DNA of 64,000 nt, taken from positions 248,001 through 312,000 of the forward strand of contig NZ_QKVL01000003.1 of assembly GCF_003231275.1 (NCBI RefSeq), given 5' to 3'. Shown here piece by piece: positions 18,676 through 26,793 of this stretch (position 1 is the stretch's first letter; each line of letters opens with the position of its first letter). The position numbers and the translations under genes are program-made. Under the pieces are notes generated by a model. That model made no database searches and was not told the DNA's origin. It was given only the letters and a program-made list of their open reading frames with translations. Source of the stretch: Pseudomonas huaxiensis. Lineage in GTDB: Bacteria > Pseudomonadota > Gammaproteobacteria > Pseudomonadales > Pseudomonadaceae.

Positions 18676-21600
18676 CTATACAGAAACAAAAACCTTTAAA
18701 TCAACATCATTACTATTTGCTGTGGATATCCAACTCTGGATTAGCTGATAGGCTTGGAGCGATTCCTGACTACCATTGTGACCTTTATTCAACTGGTTCT
18801 CAAAATGGGTAGCCGAAAAGCTATTTGCGGAAACTATCCAAACTTCTTTTTGCACACGACTTGATCTGCGCCGTTGAGCCACAATTTCCCAAGCCTGCTC
18901 AACTGCTCGCTCACGAGCTTCTTGATTAGGAGCTGAAAAGCGCACACCACGTAGAAGCCTGATCCGTTCCGTCATTTGTTGTGGAGCATTTCGCGTCGGC
19001 CAACTTGATGCCAAAATATTCCAGTTAGCAGCTTTGAGGTTTTTGTTACGAGTTATCAGCATTTCAATGTTCTTGATAGCCTGCCCTCCCACCTCTGCTA
19101 ATGCACCGGCTGAGGAGTGAGGCTTTACTTTGGCGCTGCCGCACTTAACGTGAACGTAAATAAGTTTACTTACCGATGAAAGTATAAAATCTGCTGGCTC
19201 GGTATCCATATCCGTACAAAAAACAAGATCGACATCCGGAATATACTTATGAAAAGGGCCAAGCTGGGATCGAGTTGGATTGGGTTGTGAATTGTATTTT
19301 AGCTTATCAAGCAAATGAAACAAAGAACCCTCATTAAACTCTTCATTGACTACTTGAATAACTTTTTTCTCATCCTTATTGAGCTCCACATAACCTTTCT
19401 CATCAAGCAATGGACTGAGTAACTCCGGCAACCCAATGACTATATTTTCAAGACTTGAGCTCGCAATTCGAAAATCACCTTCAACTGGAAGTTTTAGCTC
19501 GTAGAACTTCCCTTGGGAATAACTAACCCCATCCTCTAGAAGAATTTTATGTAAGTGCTCAAAGAGAAATGGGAAAAGGTCTACATATTGCTCGCCGTCT
19601 CCGTATACATCGCACAAAAAATTGCTTTCTGATTCAAAGATCACGAATGGACTTTGATCACAAAGTGAAATATTTATTTTTAGCTTTGGAGAATTTGGAT
19701 CTAAAATCACTCCACCGCTATTCTCTAGGTACACAAAACTATTATCTATAGCAGCTTTGTGCCCATCAATGAGGATTTGTACGGGCTGAGGCAAATCGCT
19801 AAAATCAAATATTACACTTTCAATTTTCAGGTTAAGATCAACGGGAATAGGCTTCGCAAATGAATGCAAGAGATTACTACTTATAATCTTATCGACAGAA
19901 ATGGTCGCTTCCATATTTTGCAGCCATTGATCTAGCTCATCCAACATATATTGACCATCTTTTTGATCGGATATTCTTCCAGAATCGATACCTATATAGT
20001 AGCTGCTCTGTTTTGCGCCTAAATGATCAAGATTGTCACACTTCAAAGTCGCGACACGATAGGAGGAATTCCGCTGAAGATCAGCTATATTTTCAAGATT
20101 GCGGCCTTTCATCGAAACACTTTCTGGCCGTTTAGTGGTCGTTCCAACTGACCTACTACTTGCTTCCTTAGTTACGGCCGAAGCCCCTAGAGCCATTACA
20201 TTTAATAGTTTATCTTGTCCGATGGGGCTTCCTATGCACATTTCCGCATCATAGTTAAATCTGCGTCCTCTACTGTCATAGATAGCAACGACGTTTGGTT
20301 GAAGTTTCTTCAGGAGAGTAACCTCTAATGACGGCTCAAAGAAAAACTCATCTTTTAAAAACCTAGATCTATTAAAGGCTATTGAAACAACTATATTTAT
20401 ACCACCTGCAACCTCAAAGTGCTTAGCTAACTCCCCCGCTTGGTTGCTTCGCCAGTACAGAAGATCGGTCGCAGCTTGAATATCAAAATTATCGAGAGTA
20501 TTAAGAAAGCAGATAGATGCGGTTGGTATTATCAATGAGCTTTCAGGATTGAAAGAATTTATATCAAATTTTTTTAGAAACCTATTACCGTAATAACTAG
20601 CATCAGGAAACGAATTAAGATATATCTCGATCAGCTTATTTACATCTAAAGATGATATAAATTTACGTGCCGCTGCGGGTGTGCTTAGTGACTTATCAAA
20701 GTACCTATAGTTACCCCACATCCTTTCGTTAGCGTTTACATTACATTCAATCACTATCGGATTAATATCCTGATAAAGCCTTACGATTCGCCCAACTGTT
20801 TGTACTAGTTCACGTCCTGAATTTACTGCATAGGTGAGAATCAGCAGCTTTGCCTGAGGAATATCAACCCCTTCATCGAGTTTACGCTGATGTATTATTA
20901 CTTGATATTCAGAGTCGCGAAGATTTGCAGGCACATCAACCTTTACATTCTGCCTTGGGTCGCGAACATACTGCTCATGCACCGCTAGAATGGAGAACTT
21001 TTCATTCAAAAGTTCATAATAGTATTCGATATCTCCGAATTCTTTACACTTCACTATACATTTCGCGCTAGGATAGTCTTGTAAGAACATCGTTATGCTT
21101 TTAATTAACTCGTCACCTTCTGCCAAGCAGAAGACGGGCTCCATCAATATTTTTTGTTCCAGCGCCTCTTCAAATGTATAGATGTAACTGGAGCTATCAT
21201 CAACGTCAAACTGGAACAAATCATTCCGATACGGAGTAGCTGTAATTACAATCTTATGTGCTCCAGCGTCACGAACTAGACCTTTCCAGATTGGAGAGGG
21301 TTCGGAGTGACCTTCATCCACTATAATCAAGTCAATTTCTTTCTTAATCCTGGCAAGCTGCTCGGGCGTAAAACTTACGAGCTTTTGAAAAGTTGATACG
21401 TAAACTCCAGGAGCGCTTGTATCATTGACATCTTCGTAAACCTCTTTCTTAGCCCCTTCATAACCCGGAACTAGCGCCTCAAAAAAACCCCCACTAATTT
21501 CTTTTATCAACTGGTCGCATACAGCTCTGCGATGACATAAAACCAATACTCTAGGTTGCGGTGATGTATGTGCCACTACAGCTATTACACCAGACTTTCC

Positions 21601-21759
21601 GGCTCCGGTTGGCAAGCTGATTAGGCAAGATTTTGAGCCTAGCGTCTCCACCGGTCTCTTAATATAGGTGAGAGCTGTCTCTACACTTCGCTTTTGACAT
21701 TCCCTCAATTCGCTCCACAATTCCGCATTCAGTGGAAAGCCACAAATTTTAATGCTCAC
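18676..21759 (-). CDS. Large SF2 helicase with possible C-terminal nuclease domain
   Basis: A 1027-residue protein. Residues 15-335 are an SF2 helicase: Walker A LPTGAGKSG (49-57), DEGH (148-151) in place of DEAH, TATPYR (173-178), and motif VI QTVGRIVRL (320-328). The long middle part has no motif I know. Near the C-terminus, DVDLVFCTDMDTEPADFI followed by KLIYVHVKCG has the spacing of a PD-(D/E)xK-like core, but with His where Asp/Glu is usual. GTG 21759 follows GGAGG. Composition is AT-rich and unlike the host. It is paired with the DUF4062 gene downstream, and resembles helicases of phage-defence systems such as Hachiman, though no close match is claimed. Confidence 0.78.
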   Translation of the reverse strand: MSIKICGFPLNAELWSELRECQKRSVETALTYIKRPVETLGSKSCLISLPTGAGKSGVIAVVAHTSPQPRVLVLCHRRAVCDQLIKEISGGFFEALVPGYEGAKKEVYEDVNDTSAPGVYVSTFQKLVSFTPEQLARIKKEIDLIIVDEGHSEPSPIWKGLVRDAGAHKIVITATPYRNDLFQFDVDDSSSYIYTFEEALEQKILMEPVFCLAEGDELIKSITMFLQDYPSAKCIVKCKEFGDIEYYYELLNEKFSILAVHEQYVRDPRQNVKVDVPANLRDSEYQVIIHQRKLDEGVDIPQAKLLILTYAVNSGRELVQTVGRIVRLYQDINPIVIECNVNANERMWGNYRYFDKSLSTPAAARKFISSLDVNKLIEIYLNSFPDASYYGNRFLKKFDINSFNPESSLIIPTASICFLNTLDNFDIQAATDLLYWRSNQAGELAKHFEVAGGINIVVSIAFNRSRFLKDEFFFEPSLEVTLLKKLQPNVVAIYDSRGRRFNYDAEMCIGSPIGQDKLLNVMALGASAVTKEASSRSVGTTTKRPESVSMKGRNLENIADLQRNSSYRVATLKCDNLDHLGAKQSSYYIGIDSGRISDQKDGQYMLDELDQWLQNMEATISVDKIISSNLLHSFAKPIPVDLNLKIESVIFDFSDLPQPVQILIDGHKAAIDNSFVYLENSGGVILDPNSPKLKINISLCDQSPFVIFESESNFLCDVYGDGEQYVDLFPFLFEHLHKILLEDGVSYSQGKFYELKLPVEGDFRIASSSLENIVIGLPELLSPLLDEKGYVELNKDEKKVIQVVNEEFNEGSLFHLLDKLKYNSQPNPTRSQLGPFHKYIPDVDLVFCTDMDTEPADFILSSVSKLIYVHVKCGSAKVKPHSSAGALAEVGGQAIKNIEMLITRNKNLKAANWNILASSWPTRNAPQQMTERIRLLRGVRFSAPNQEARERAVEQAWEIVAQRRRSSRVQKEVWIVSANSFSATHFENQLNKGHNGSQESLQAYQLIQSWISTANSNDVDLKVFVSV

Positions 21760-22283
21760 ATATACCTCCCTGTACGTTAAAACTTATATTTTACAAAGGC
21801 AGATTTCTGCTTTTATGAAATTAATTTTCTAAGCATGCCAAGGATAGCATAATGCCACCCTCGATGAGAGCGGCCACTTGTAAACTGCGCATCTTATTCG
21901 TGCTCTGCTCTGAGTGGCGTGAGCTCTTTTGAAAACAGTCGTTGATAGTTTCGGCGGCAAAAAAATACCCGTCTGAATTTTAAATTTTCACTTGATCTTG
22001 ACGTAGAGAAAAACTGGCTCAAATTTCACTTAGCAGTGTTGAACACGGGCGCTCTTCAAACTCACTGTGGCGAGAGCCAGACTGCTCGGGTCTTACCAAC
22101 CGCACCGGTCGATTGCGGCCTGTCGCCGTTAGTCATTTCAAGCAAAATCCTCGTAGCAAACGAACGAGTCGAGGAAAATCAGCGAAAAATCTGCCACAAA
22201 AAAGGAAAGCTCTTACAATCTCGATCTGGATTTCTGAACCAGCTGTTCGGCCACCTTAACTGCTGGCACCAAGAGGCGAGTCT
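21760..22283. other. Island intergenic stretch, divergent promoters expected
   Basis: 524 bases between the helicase start (leftward) and the MazG-like start (rightward). No convincing gene: a short open frame at 22036-22287 has no SD or family signal. The half next to the helicase is AT-rich and the other half approaches host composition, so a module boundary lies at about 22000-22050. TTGACG at 21997 with AAATTT 17 bases later is a weak rightward promoter candidate. Confidence 0.5.
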
Positions 22284-22667
22284 GTGAGCAAGGTAGATGG
22301 AACACCCGAGCAGTTGGTCGACGTGAAAAATCTTGAAACATCGCTGCAACGCTTTGCGGATGATCGCGACTGGCAGCAGTTTCACTCACCCAAGAACCTC
22401 CTCATGGCACTCACAGGTGAGGTAGGCGAACTCTGCGAAATTTTCCAATGGATGAGCGAGGCCGATTCAACGGGTGCAGCCAAGCGTCCCGAAACCGCTC
22501 AAGCCGTGAAGGACGAACTGGCTGACGTGCTCATGTACTTGGTCCGCTTGGCAAGTGTGCTGGGCGTCGATCTCAACGAAGCGGTGACAAGCAAACTCGC
22601 CCTGAATGGGCAGAAATACCCTGTCGACAAAGCTAAAAGCACCAGCAAAAAGTACGACCAACTCTGA
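22284..22667 (+). CDS. MazG-like nucleotide pyrophosphohydrolase
   Basis: A 127-residue all-alpha NTP pyrophosphatase of the MazG/RS21-C6 (dCTPase-like) type, which would hydrolyse a nucleoside triphosphate to the monophosphate. The metal motif is present: GEVGELCEIFQW supplies the first Glu pair and DELADVLMYLVRLA the ExxD part. GTG 22284 is preceded by AAGAGG. It ends 24 bases before the DUF2075 gene, so the two are an operon. The nucleotide it prefers cannot be read from sequence. Confidence 0.85.
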   Translation: MSKVDGTPEQLVDVKNLETSLQRFADDRDWQQFHSPKNLLMALTGEVGELCEIFQWMSEADSTGAAKRPETAQAVKDELADVLMYLVRLASVLGVDLNEAVTSKLALNGQKYPVDKAKSTSKKYDQL

Positions 22668-22691
22668 CCCATTGGGCTCTAAGGACCACTC

Positions 22692-24563
22692 GTGATCGTT
22701 TACGCTGCGACCAAACAGCAATTCCTCAAAGACAGCGATAACGACGATATTGAAGATGTGATCCTCAGGCACTTCAAAGAAGCCACCGGTAAGAAGGTAG
22801 GCGCATCGGAGATCAGATCCTGGCAGGGTTCACTGACTTATATGGCCAAGGTACTTCGAGACGACGGCCTGCCCAACGATGCCGGCCTGGCCATCGAGTT
22901 GCACATCCCACAATCATCGAAACGAATCGACTTTTTGCTGACAGGTCGCGATGAGAATCAGGCCAAAAACGCGGTACTGATCGAGCTGAAGCAATGGAGC
23001 AAGGCAAGCGCAACCACCAAGGACGCTATTGTCGAAACGGCGCTGGGTGGTGGCCTTGTTGAGACCATTCATCCGTCCTACCAAGTCTGGTCGTATGCCG
23101 CGCTGCTGGAGGGCTTCAACGAAGCCGTCTACGACAAAAGCATAGAAGTACGCCCCTGTGCCTACCTCCATAACTATGTCAGCGACGGCATCATCAACTC
23201 AGCACACTACGAAGCCTATACCAGCAAAGCCCCCTTGTTCCTCAAAGGCCCCGAAGAGCTTGCAAAGCTGCGAAGTTTCCTCAAGAAGCACATCATTCAT
23301 GGCGATAACAAGGAGGTGCTTTACGAACTCGCCAACGGGAAGATTCGCCCGTCCAAAGCGCTGGCTGATGCGCTGAGCGGACTAATGAAAGGCAAGCCTG
23401 AGTTCGTATTGATTGATGATCAAAAGGCAATCTTCGAGTCGGCGCTCGCAGCGGCAAGTGAGGCCTCTATCGAAGTGCCAAAGGTGCTAATCATCGAGGG
23501 CGGTCCGGGAACCGGAAAAACCGTATTGGCAATCAACTTACTGGTAAGACTCACCGCCTTGAAGCTGTTGAGCAAATACGTCTCGAAAAATGCTGCGCCA
23601 CGCAAGGTATACGAGAGCAAATTGGTTGGTACTGTCAAACGTAGCCACTTCTCCAATTTCTTTTCCGGATCGGGGGCGTTTATCGAAACCGAGTCCAATA
23701 CGTATGACGCACTTATCGTTGACGAAGCCCACAGGCTCAATGAGAAAAGCGGGCTTTATGGAAACCTGGGAGAAAACCAAATCAAGGAGCTGATCGAGTC
23801 AGCAAAATGCTCGATTTTCTTCATCGACGAAGACCAGCGCGTGACCTTGAACGACATTGGTAGCAAGCAGGCTATCCGCGCCTTTGCCAAAGCCAAAGGC
23901 GCAACCGTGGAGGAATACATACTTTCTTCCCAGTTCCGTTGCAGTGGTTCTGATGGTTACCTGGCGTGGTTGGATGACGTATTGGGGATTCACGCGACAG
24001 CCAACCCGCTCCTCAATACCAGCGAGTATGAGTTCAAGGTGTTCGACTCCCCCCAGGTGATGCACGCGGCTATTGAGCAGAAAAACCACGGAAACAAGGC
24101 TCGCGTTGTCGCGGGTTACTGCTGGCCTTGGCTCAGCAAGAAAGACTCCAAGGCCGCTGACATCGTTATCGGCGATGACTACGCACGCCAATGGAACCTG
24201 GATCAGGATGGCAGTTTGTGGATCATCGCGGAAAACTCCATTGAGCAGGTCGGCTGTATCCACACCTGCCAAGGGCTGGAAGTGGATTATATTGGTGTGA
24301 TAATCGGACCGGATTTGATCGTGCGTGACGGGCAGGTGATGACGTCGCCGCTTGAGCGAGACAAACACGACAAATCGATTCGTGGCTGGAAAAAGTTGAT
24401 GAAGGAGCAACCTGCTCTGGCACAGCAGGAGACAGACCTGATCATCAAAAACACGTATCGAACACTGATGACCCGTGGGATGAAAGGCTGCTACCTGTAC
24501 TGTACCGATCAGGAGACCGCGCAATACTTTGAGAGCCGACTTGCCGGGTACAGCAAGGACTGA
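22692..24563 (+). CDS. DUF2075 ATPase/helicase with N-terminal PD-(D/E)xK nuclease-like domain
   Basis: A 623-residue protein. The N-terminal part has a nuclease-like pattern: RIDFLLTG with Asp80, then VLIELKQWS with Glu98-Leu-Lys100. The ATPase part has Walker A EGGPGTGKT (about 269-277), Walker B ALIVDEAHRL, a sensor-like SSQFRCSGSDG, and HTCQGLEVDYIGVIIG as a superfamily-1-like late motif. GTG 22692 follows AAGGAC. It is cotranscribed with the MazG-like gene. DUF2075 proteins are frequent in defence islands and are related to Schlafen-type helicases; its target is unknown. Confidence 0.85.
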   Translation: MIVYAATKQQFLKDSDNDDIEDVILRHFKEATGKKVGASEIRSWQGSLTYMAKVLRDDGLPNDAGLAIELHIPQSSKRIDFLLTGRDENQAKNAVLIELKQWSKASATTKDAIVETALGGGLVETIHPSYQVWSYAALLEGFNEAVYDKSIEVRPCAYLHNYVSDGIINSAHYEAYTSKAPLFLKGPEELAKLRSFLKKHIIHGDNKEVLYELANGKIRPSKALADALSGLMKGKPEFVLIDDQKAIFESALAAASEASIEVPKVLIIEGGPGTGKTVLAINLLVRLTALKLLSKYVSKNAAPRKVYESKLVGTVKRSHFSNFFSGSGAFIETESNTYDALIVDEAHRLNEKSGLYGNLGENQIKELIESAKCSIFFIDEDQRVTLNDIGSKQAIRAFAKAKGATVEEYILSSQFRCSGSDGYLAWLDDVLGIHATANPLLNTSEYEFKVFDSPQVMHAAIEQKNHGNKARVVAGYCWPWLSKKDSKAADIVIGDDYARQWNLDQDGSLWIIAENSIEQVGCIHTCQGLEVDYIGVIIGPDLIVRDGQVMTSPLERDKHDKSIRGWKKLMKEQPALAQQETDLIIKNTYRTLMTRGMKGCYLYCTDQETAQYFESRLAGYSKD

Positions 24564-24602
24564 TGCCCCCGCGGGTTGGATGTCACTATTCGGAGTTCAG
24601 TC

Positions 24603-24668
24603 CCACAAAAAACCGTAGGCTGAACCACAAAAAAAGCCGGTAAAATGCCGTGCAAAAACCACAAAAAA
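24603..24668. repeat. Three CCACAAAAAA motifs at the right island end
   Basis: Direct copies at 24603-24612, 24625-24634 and 24659-24668, spaced by 22 and 34 bases. They are candidate arm-type integrase sites in attR. The 204-base gap 24564-24767 otherwise holds no gene. Confidence 0.5.
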
Positions 24669-24694
24669 GTGGGGGAACAAATGGGGGACCAGAG
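24659..24694. repeat. 36-bp imperfect island-end repeat, right copy
   Basis: Matches 14570-14605, including both GGGGGA motifs and the trailing CCAGAG. Here it precedes the att core by 58 bases in the same orientation, so it is not simply a leftover start of a tandem island. Confidence 0.65.
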
Positions 24695-24752
24695 CGCTTT
24701 TTAGAACACCTAAATCATTTTTTTTCAAAAACATAGATCAATTAAAAGCTAA

Positions 24753-24772
24753 CCACAAGCCGGCTTTTTAAT
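24753..24772. repeat. attR core (20-bp direct repeat)
   Basis: CCACAAGCCGGCTTTTTAAT, identical to attL. The TAA stop of the next host gene (minus strand, 24768-24770) lies inside it. Confidence 0.85.
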
Positions 24773-25043
24773 TCCCCCCGCCCTGCCCCAACAACTCCCG
24801 CCGCCGCCGCTCCAAATTCGCCTGCCGCTTGGCAATATCCGCCGCCAGAATCGCCAGTCGTCGTTCGCCTTCGGCGATGGCCTCATCCTTTGACGGATAG
24901 AGCTCGCTGATCGGGTAGTTGTGCCCGGTTTCCGTGCGGTCGTAGGCGCTGCCGTAGATACCGCCAGCCACCAGTTCGACCTTCACGACCTGAAATGTGC
25001 GAGTCAGTCGCCAGGCGACGTAAGGGTATGTGCGTTGCTGCAT
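24768..25043 (-). CDS. Small conserved hypothetical protein
   Basis: A 91-residue protein I do not recognise as a named family. It has a short N-terminal basic/aromatic part (RTYPYVAWRL), a GGIYGSAYDRTETGHNYPI stretch, and a C-terminal helix rich in Arg, Glu and Ala (about 50-85) that may form a coiled coil. It ends in the attR core. Composition fits the host, and it is the first gene after the island. Confidence 0.6.
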   Translation of the reverse strand: MQQRTYPYVAWRLTRTFQVVKVELVAGGIYGSAYDRTETGHNYPISELYPSKDEAIAEGERRLAILAADIAKRQANLERRRRELLGQGGGN

Positions 25044-25120
25044 CGGGGAGATCCTGCTGCTCGATCAGACTGCGGTGGCCACCGCCGGCAAAAGGTACGC
25101 CCTTCGTTATATAGAATTCA

Positions 25121-25148
25121 ATACAGCGTACTCGCGCCGGCGCTGTAT
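25121..25148. promoter_or_regulatory. Inverted repeat upstream of the TetR gene
   Basis: ATACAGCG (25121-25128) and CGCTGTAT (25141-25148) are perfect arms 12 bases apart, 73 bases before the TetR-type gene. TetR proteins usually bind such palindromes and repress themselves; here that is inferred. Confidence 0.5.
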
Positions 25149-25220
25149 ATTTTTGTATATTCCGAATCCCGACTCCAACGCGGGCCTCTCGCCGGACTTG
25201 GGCACAACAAGGAATTCGCG

Positions 25221-25901
25221 ATGTACATCATGCCGTTCGACCCCCGCCTCGATACGCCGCGGGGCGCCAGAAAACCTCGGCCCCGCACCGACGACGCACC
25301 AGATTCGGTGTGCCGGACCATTCTCGACGCGGCGAGCGAAGCCTTTGCCGAGAAGGGCTACGCCGCCACGACCGTTGCGACCATCGCGCAACGGGCCGGG
25401 TTGCCCAAATCCAACGTGCACTACTACTTCAAGTCCAAGGAAAACATCTACGCCAAAGTGCTGGAGGACATCGCGCCCTCGTACCTGAGCGCCTGCATGC
25501 CGTCCCTGGACGACAATGAGACGCCGATCGAAGCGCTGACCCAGACGCTGATCCGCATGATCCGTCTGTTCGAGCGCCAGCCCTGCGCTTCGAAAGTGTT
25601 CATGGCTGAACTGCGTGAAGGTGCCCGCCGCCTGCCCCGTGAGTTTTTCGCCCGCTGGACGGCGCAGACCCAGCAAAGCCTTGCCGGTATTCGCCAGTGG
25701 GTCGATCGCGGCCTGCTGGCGCCCATCGATCCGGAACACGCGCTGCTGACCATCTGGGCCATCGCGCAATCCTGCGTCAGCCGTGGCTGGCAACTTCCCG
25801 GCCTGCGTAGCGAAGCAATGGACTACGACATCGCAGTCAGCAACGCCGCACGGCTGTTGCTCAGCGGTCTCGCACCGGGAGGTCGCGCAGCCCTTCGCTG
25901 A
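25221..25901 (+). CDS. TetR-family regulator
   Basis: A 226-residue one-component repressor. The N-terminal helix-turn-helix is typical: ILDAASEAFAEKGYAATTVA, then IAQRAGLPKSNVHYYFKSKEN. The C-terminal ligand domain resembles that of RutR/CerR-like members (ALTQTLIRMIRLFERQPCA). ATG 25221 follows AAGGA. It converges on mntP, so its target is not evident; the divergent small gene at 24768-25043 is one candidate. Confidence 0.85.
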   Translation: MYIMPFDPRLDTPRGARKPRPRTDDAPDSVCRTILDAASEAFAEKGYAATTVATIAQRAGLPKSNVHYYFKSKENIYAKVLEDIAPSYLSACMPSLDDNETPIEALTQTLIRMIRLFERQPCASKVFMAELREGARRLPREFFARWTAQTQQSLAGIRQWVDRGLLAPIDPEHALLTIWAIAQSCVSRGWQLPGLRSEAMDYDIAVSNAARLLLSGLAPGGRAALR

Positions 25902-25922
25902 GAAGGGCTGCTGGGGCCCATT

Positions 25923-26489
25923 TCAGACGGCAGTCAGGTGCTCGTAGAGAATCGTCGCACCCACCAGCATCAATACGACACCGCCAACAATCTCCGCACG
26001 TTTGCCCACCACCGAACCGAGCACACGGCCGAGCATCACACCGAGGGTGACCATGACGCAGGTGGCCAGGCCGATGCATGCGGCGGCAACCAGGATGTTG
26101 ACGTTGACGAACGCCAGGCCTACGCCGACCGCCATCGCATCGATGCTGGTGGCGAATGCGGTCACGGCGAGGATGAAGAAGGAATGCTGGCTGGTTTTTT
26201 CTTCGGCTTCGTCTTCGTCCTTGAGGCCGTTCCAGATCATGTGCAGACCCAGTACCAGCAACAAGCCGAAAGCAATCCAGTGATCCCAGCTCTCGACGAA
26301 CTGGACGGCAACCTGGCCGATGCCCCAGCCGACGATCGGCGTAATGGCTTCGATCACGCCGAAGATCAGACCGGTGCGCAGAGCCTCGGTGAAACGCGGT
26401 TTATGCAGGCTGGAGCCTTTGCCTATCGCTGCCGCAAAGGCATCGGTCGACATGGCGAGCGCGAGGAAGAAGAGGGAAATGGGATTCAC
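25923..26489 (-). CDS. mntP: Manganese efflux pump MntP
   Basis: MntP exports Mn(II) across the inner membrane. The 188-residue protein has six hydrophobic segments in two related halves, with the conserved acidic motifs [16 protein letters not shown] near the N-terminus and [15 protein letters not shown] in the second half. A Mn-sensing riboswitch precedes it, which fits export when manganese is high. Confidence 0.94.
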   Translation of the reverse strand: MNPISLFFLALAMSTDAFAAAIGKGSSLHKPRFTEALRTGLIFGVIEAITPIVGWGIGQVAVQFVESWDHWIAFGLLLVLGLHMIWNGLKDEDEAEEKTSQHSFFILAVTAFATSIDAMAVGVGLAFVNVNILVAAACIGLATCVMVTLGVMLGRVLGSVVGKRAEIVGGVVLMLVGATILYEHLTAV

Positions 26490-26499
26490 GGTTACAGTC

Positions 26500-26670
26500 C
26501 AGTCGGGCTATGAGTCAACGACACAACCACACGCCCGACTTCAGGCATGGATGCATCGTTGGTCTCGCCAACCAGAAAGGTGTTCACGCCACGGCTGCTG
26601 CCGAGAATGTTGACGTGAACGCTCACTGACCGGGGTCAGGAGCAGGCTACTCCCCAACAAGGGCGGCCAC
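26500..26670 (-). promoter_or_regulatory. yybP-ykoY (manganese) riboswitch upstream of mntP
   Basis: Read on the minus strand, the leader begins with TTGGGGAGTAGCC, has a GACCCCGGTC turn, a long hairpin built on GTGAACGC/GCGTGAAC-like arms, the paired GGTTGGCGAGACCAACG, and ends in an arm-rich CCCGACTGGACTGTAACC just before the ATG. These are marks of yybP-ykoY leaders, which control mntP and related exporters in many bacteria. Confidence 0.8.
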
Positions 26671-26761
26671 TATAGTGGCAAAAACGTGAAAAAAACATCA
26701 AGCGCTGTCAGTTTCTTCCCACGGACACCTGACCCTCTTCCGATAAGCACAGGCCCGTAAA

Positions 26762-26778
26762 GGGCCGCAGCGCGGCCC
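26762..26778 (-). terminator. Hairpin after the first hydrolase gene
   Basis: GGGCCGC, loop AGC, GCGGCCC, 16 bases beyond the stop of the hydrolase read leftward. No strong T-run. Confidence 0.4.
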
Positions 26779-26793
26779 CAGGTCAACGCGGGA

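Larger units (their letters stand above)
14443..24772. mobile_element. Integrated genomic island with tyrosine integrase and candidate defence genes
   Basis: Bounded by a 20-bp direct repeat (14443-14462 and 24753-24772). It carries an intact integrase at the left end, a decayed integrase-domain gene, an AT-rich helicase/DUF4062 module, and a MazG/DUF2075 pair. Flanking genes on both sides are ordinary Pseudomonas chromosome. No relaxase, type IV secretion, capsid or transposase genes are visible, so it is an integrative element that would need help to move between cells, or a relic. Confidence 0.85.

Noticed and set aside
22036..22287. 83-codon plus-strand frame before the MazG-like gene
   Set aside because: No SD, atypical composition, and it runs into the start of a clear gene.
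24600..24670. Repeated CCACAAAAAA resembling a tiny CRISPR or tandem repeat
   Set aside because: Units are only 10 bases, irregularly spaced and few; arm-type recombinase sites are a better fit. No cas genes in the window.
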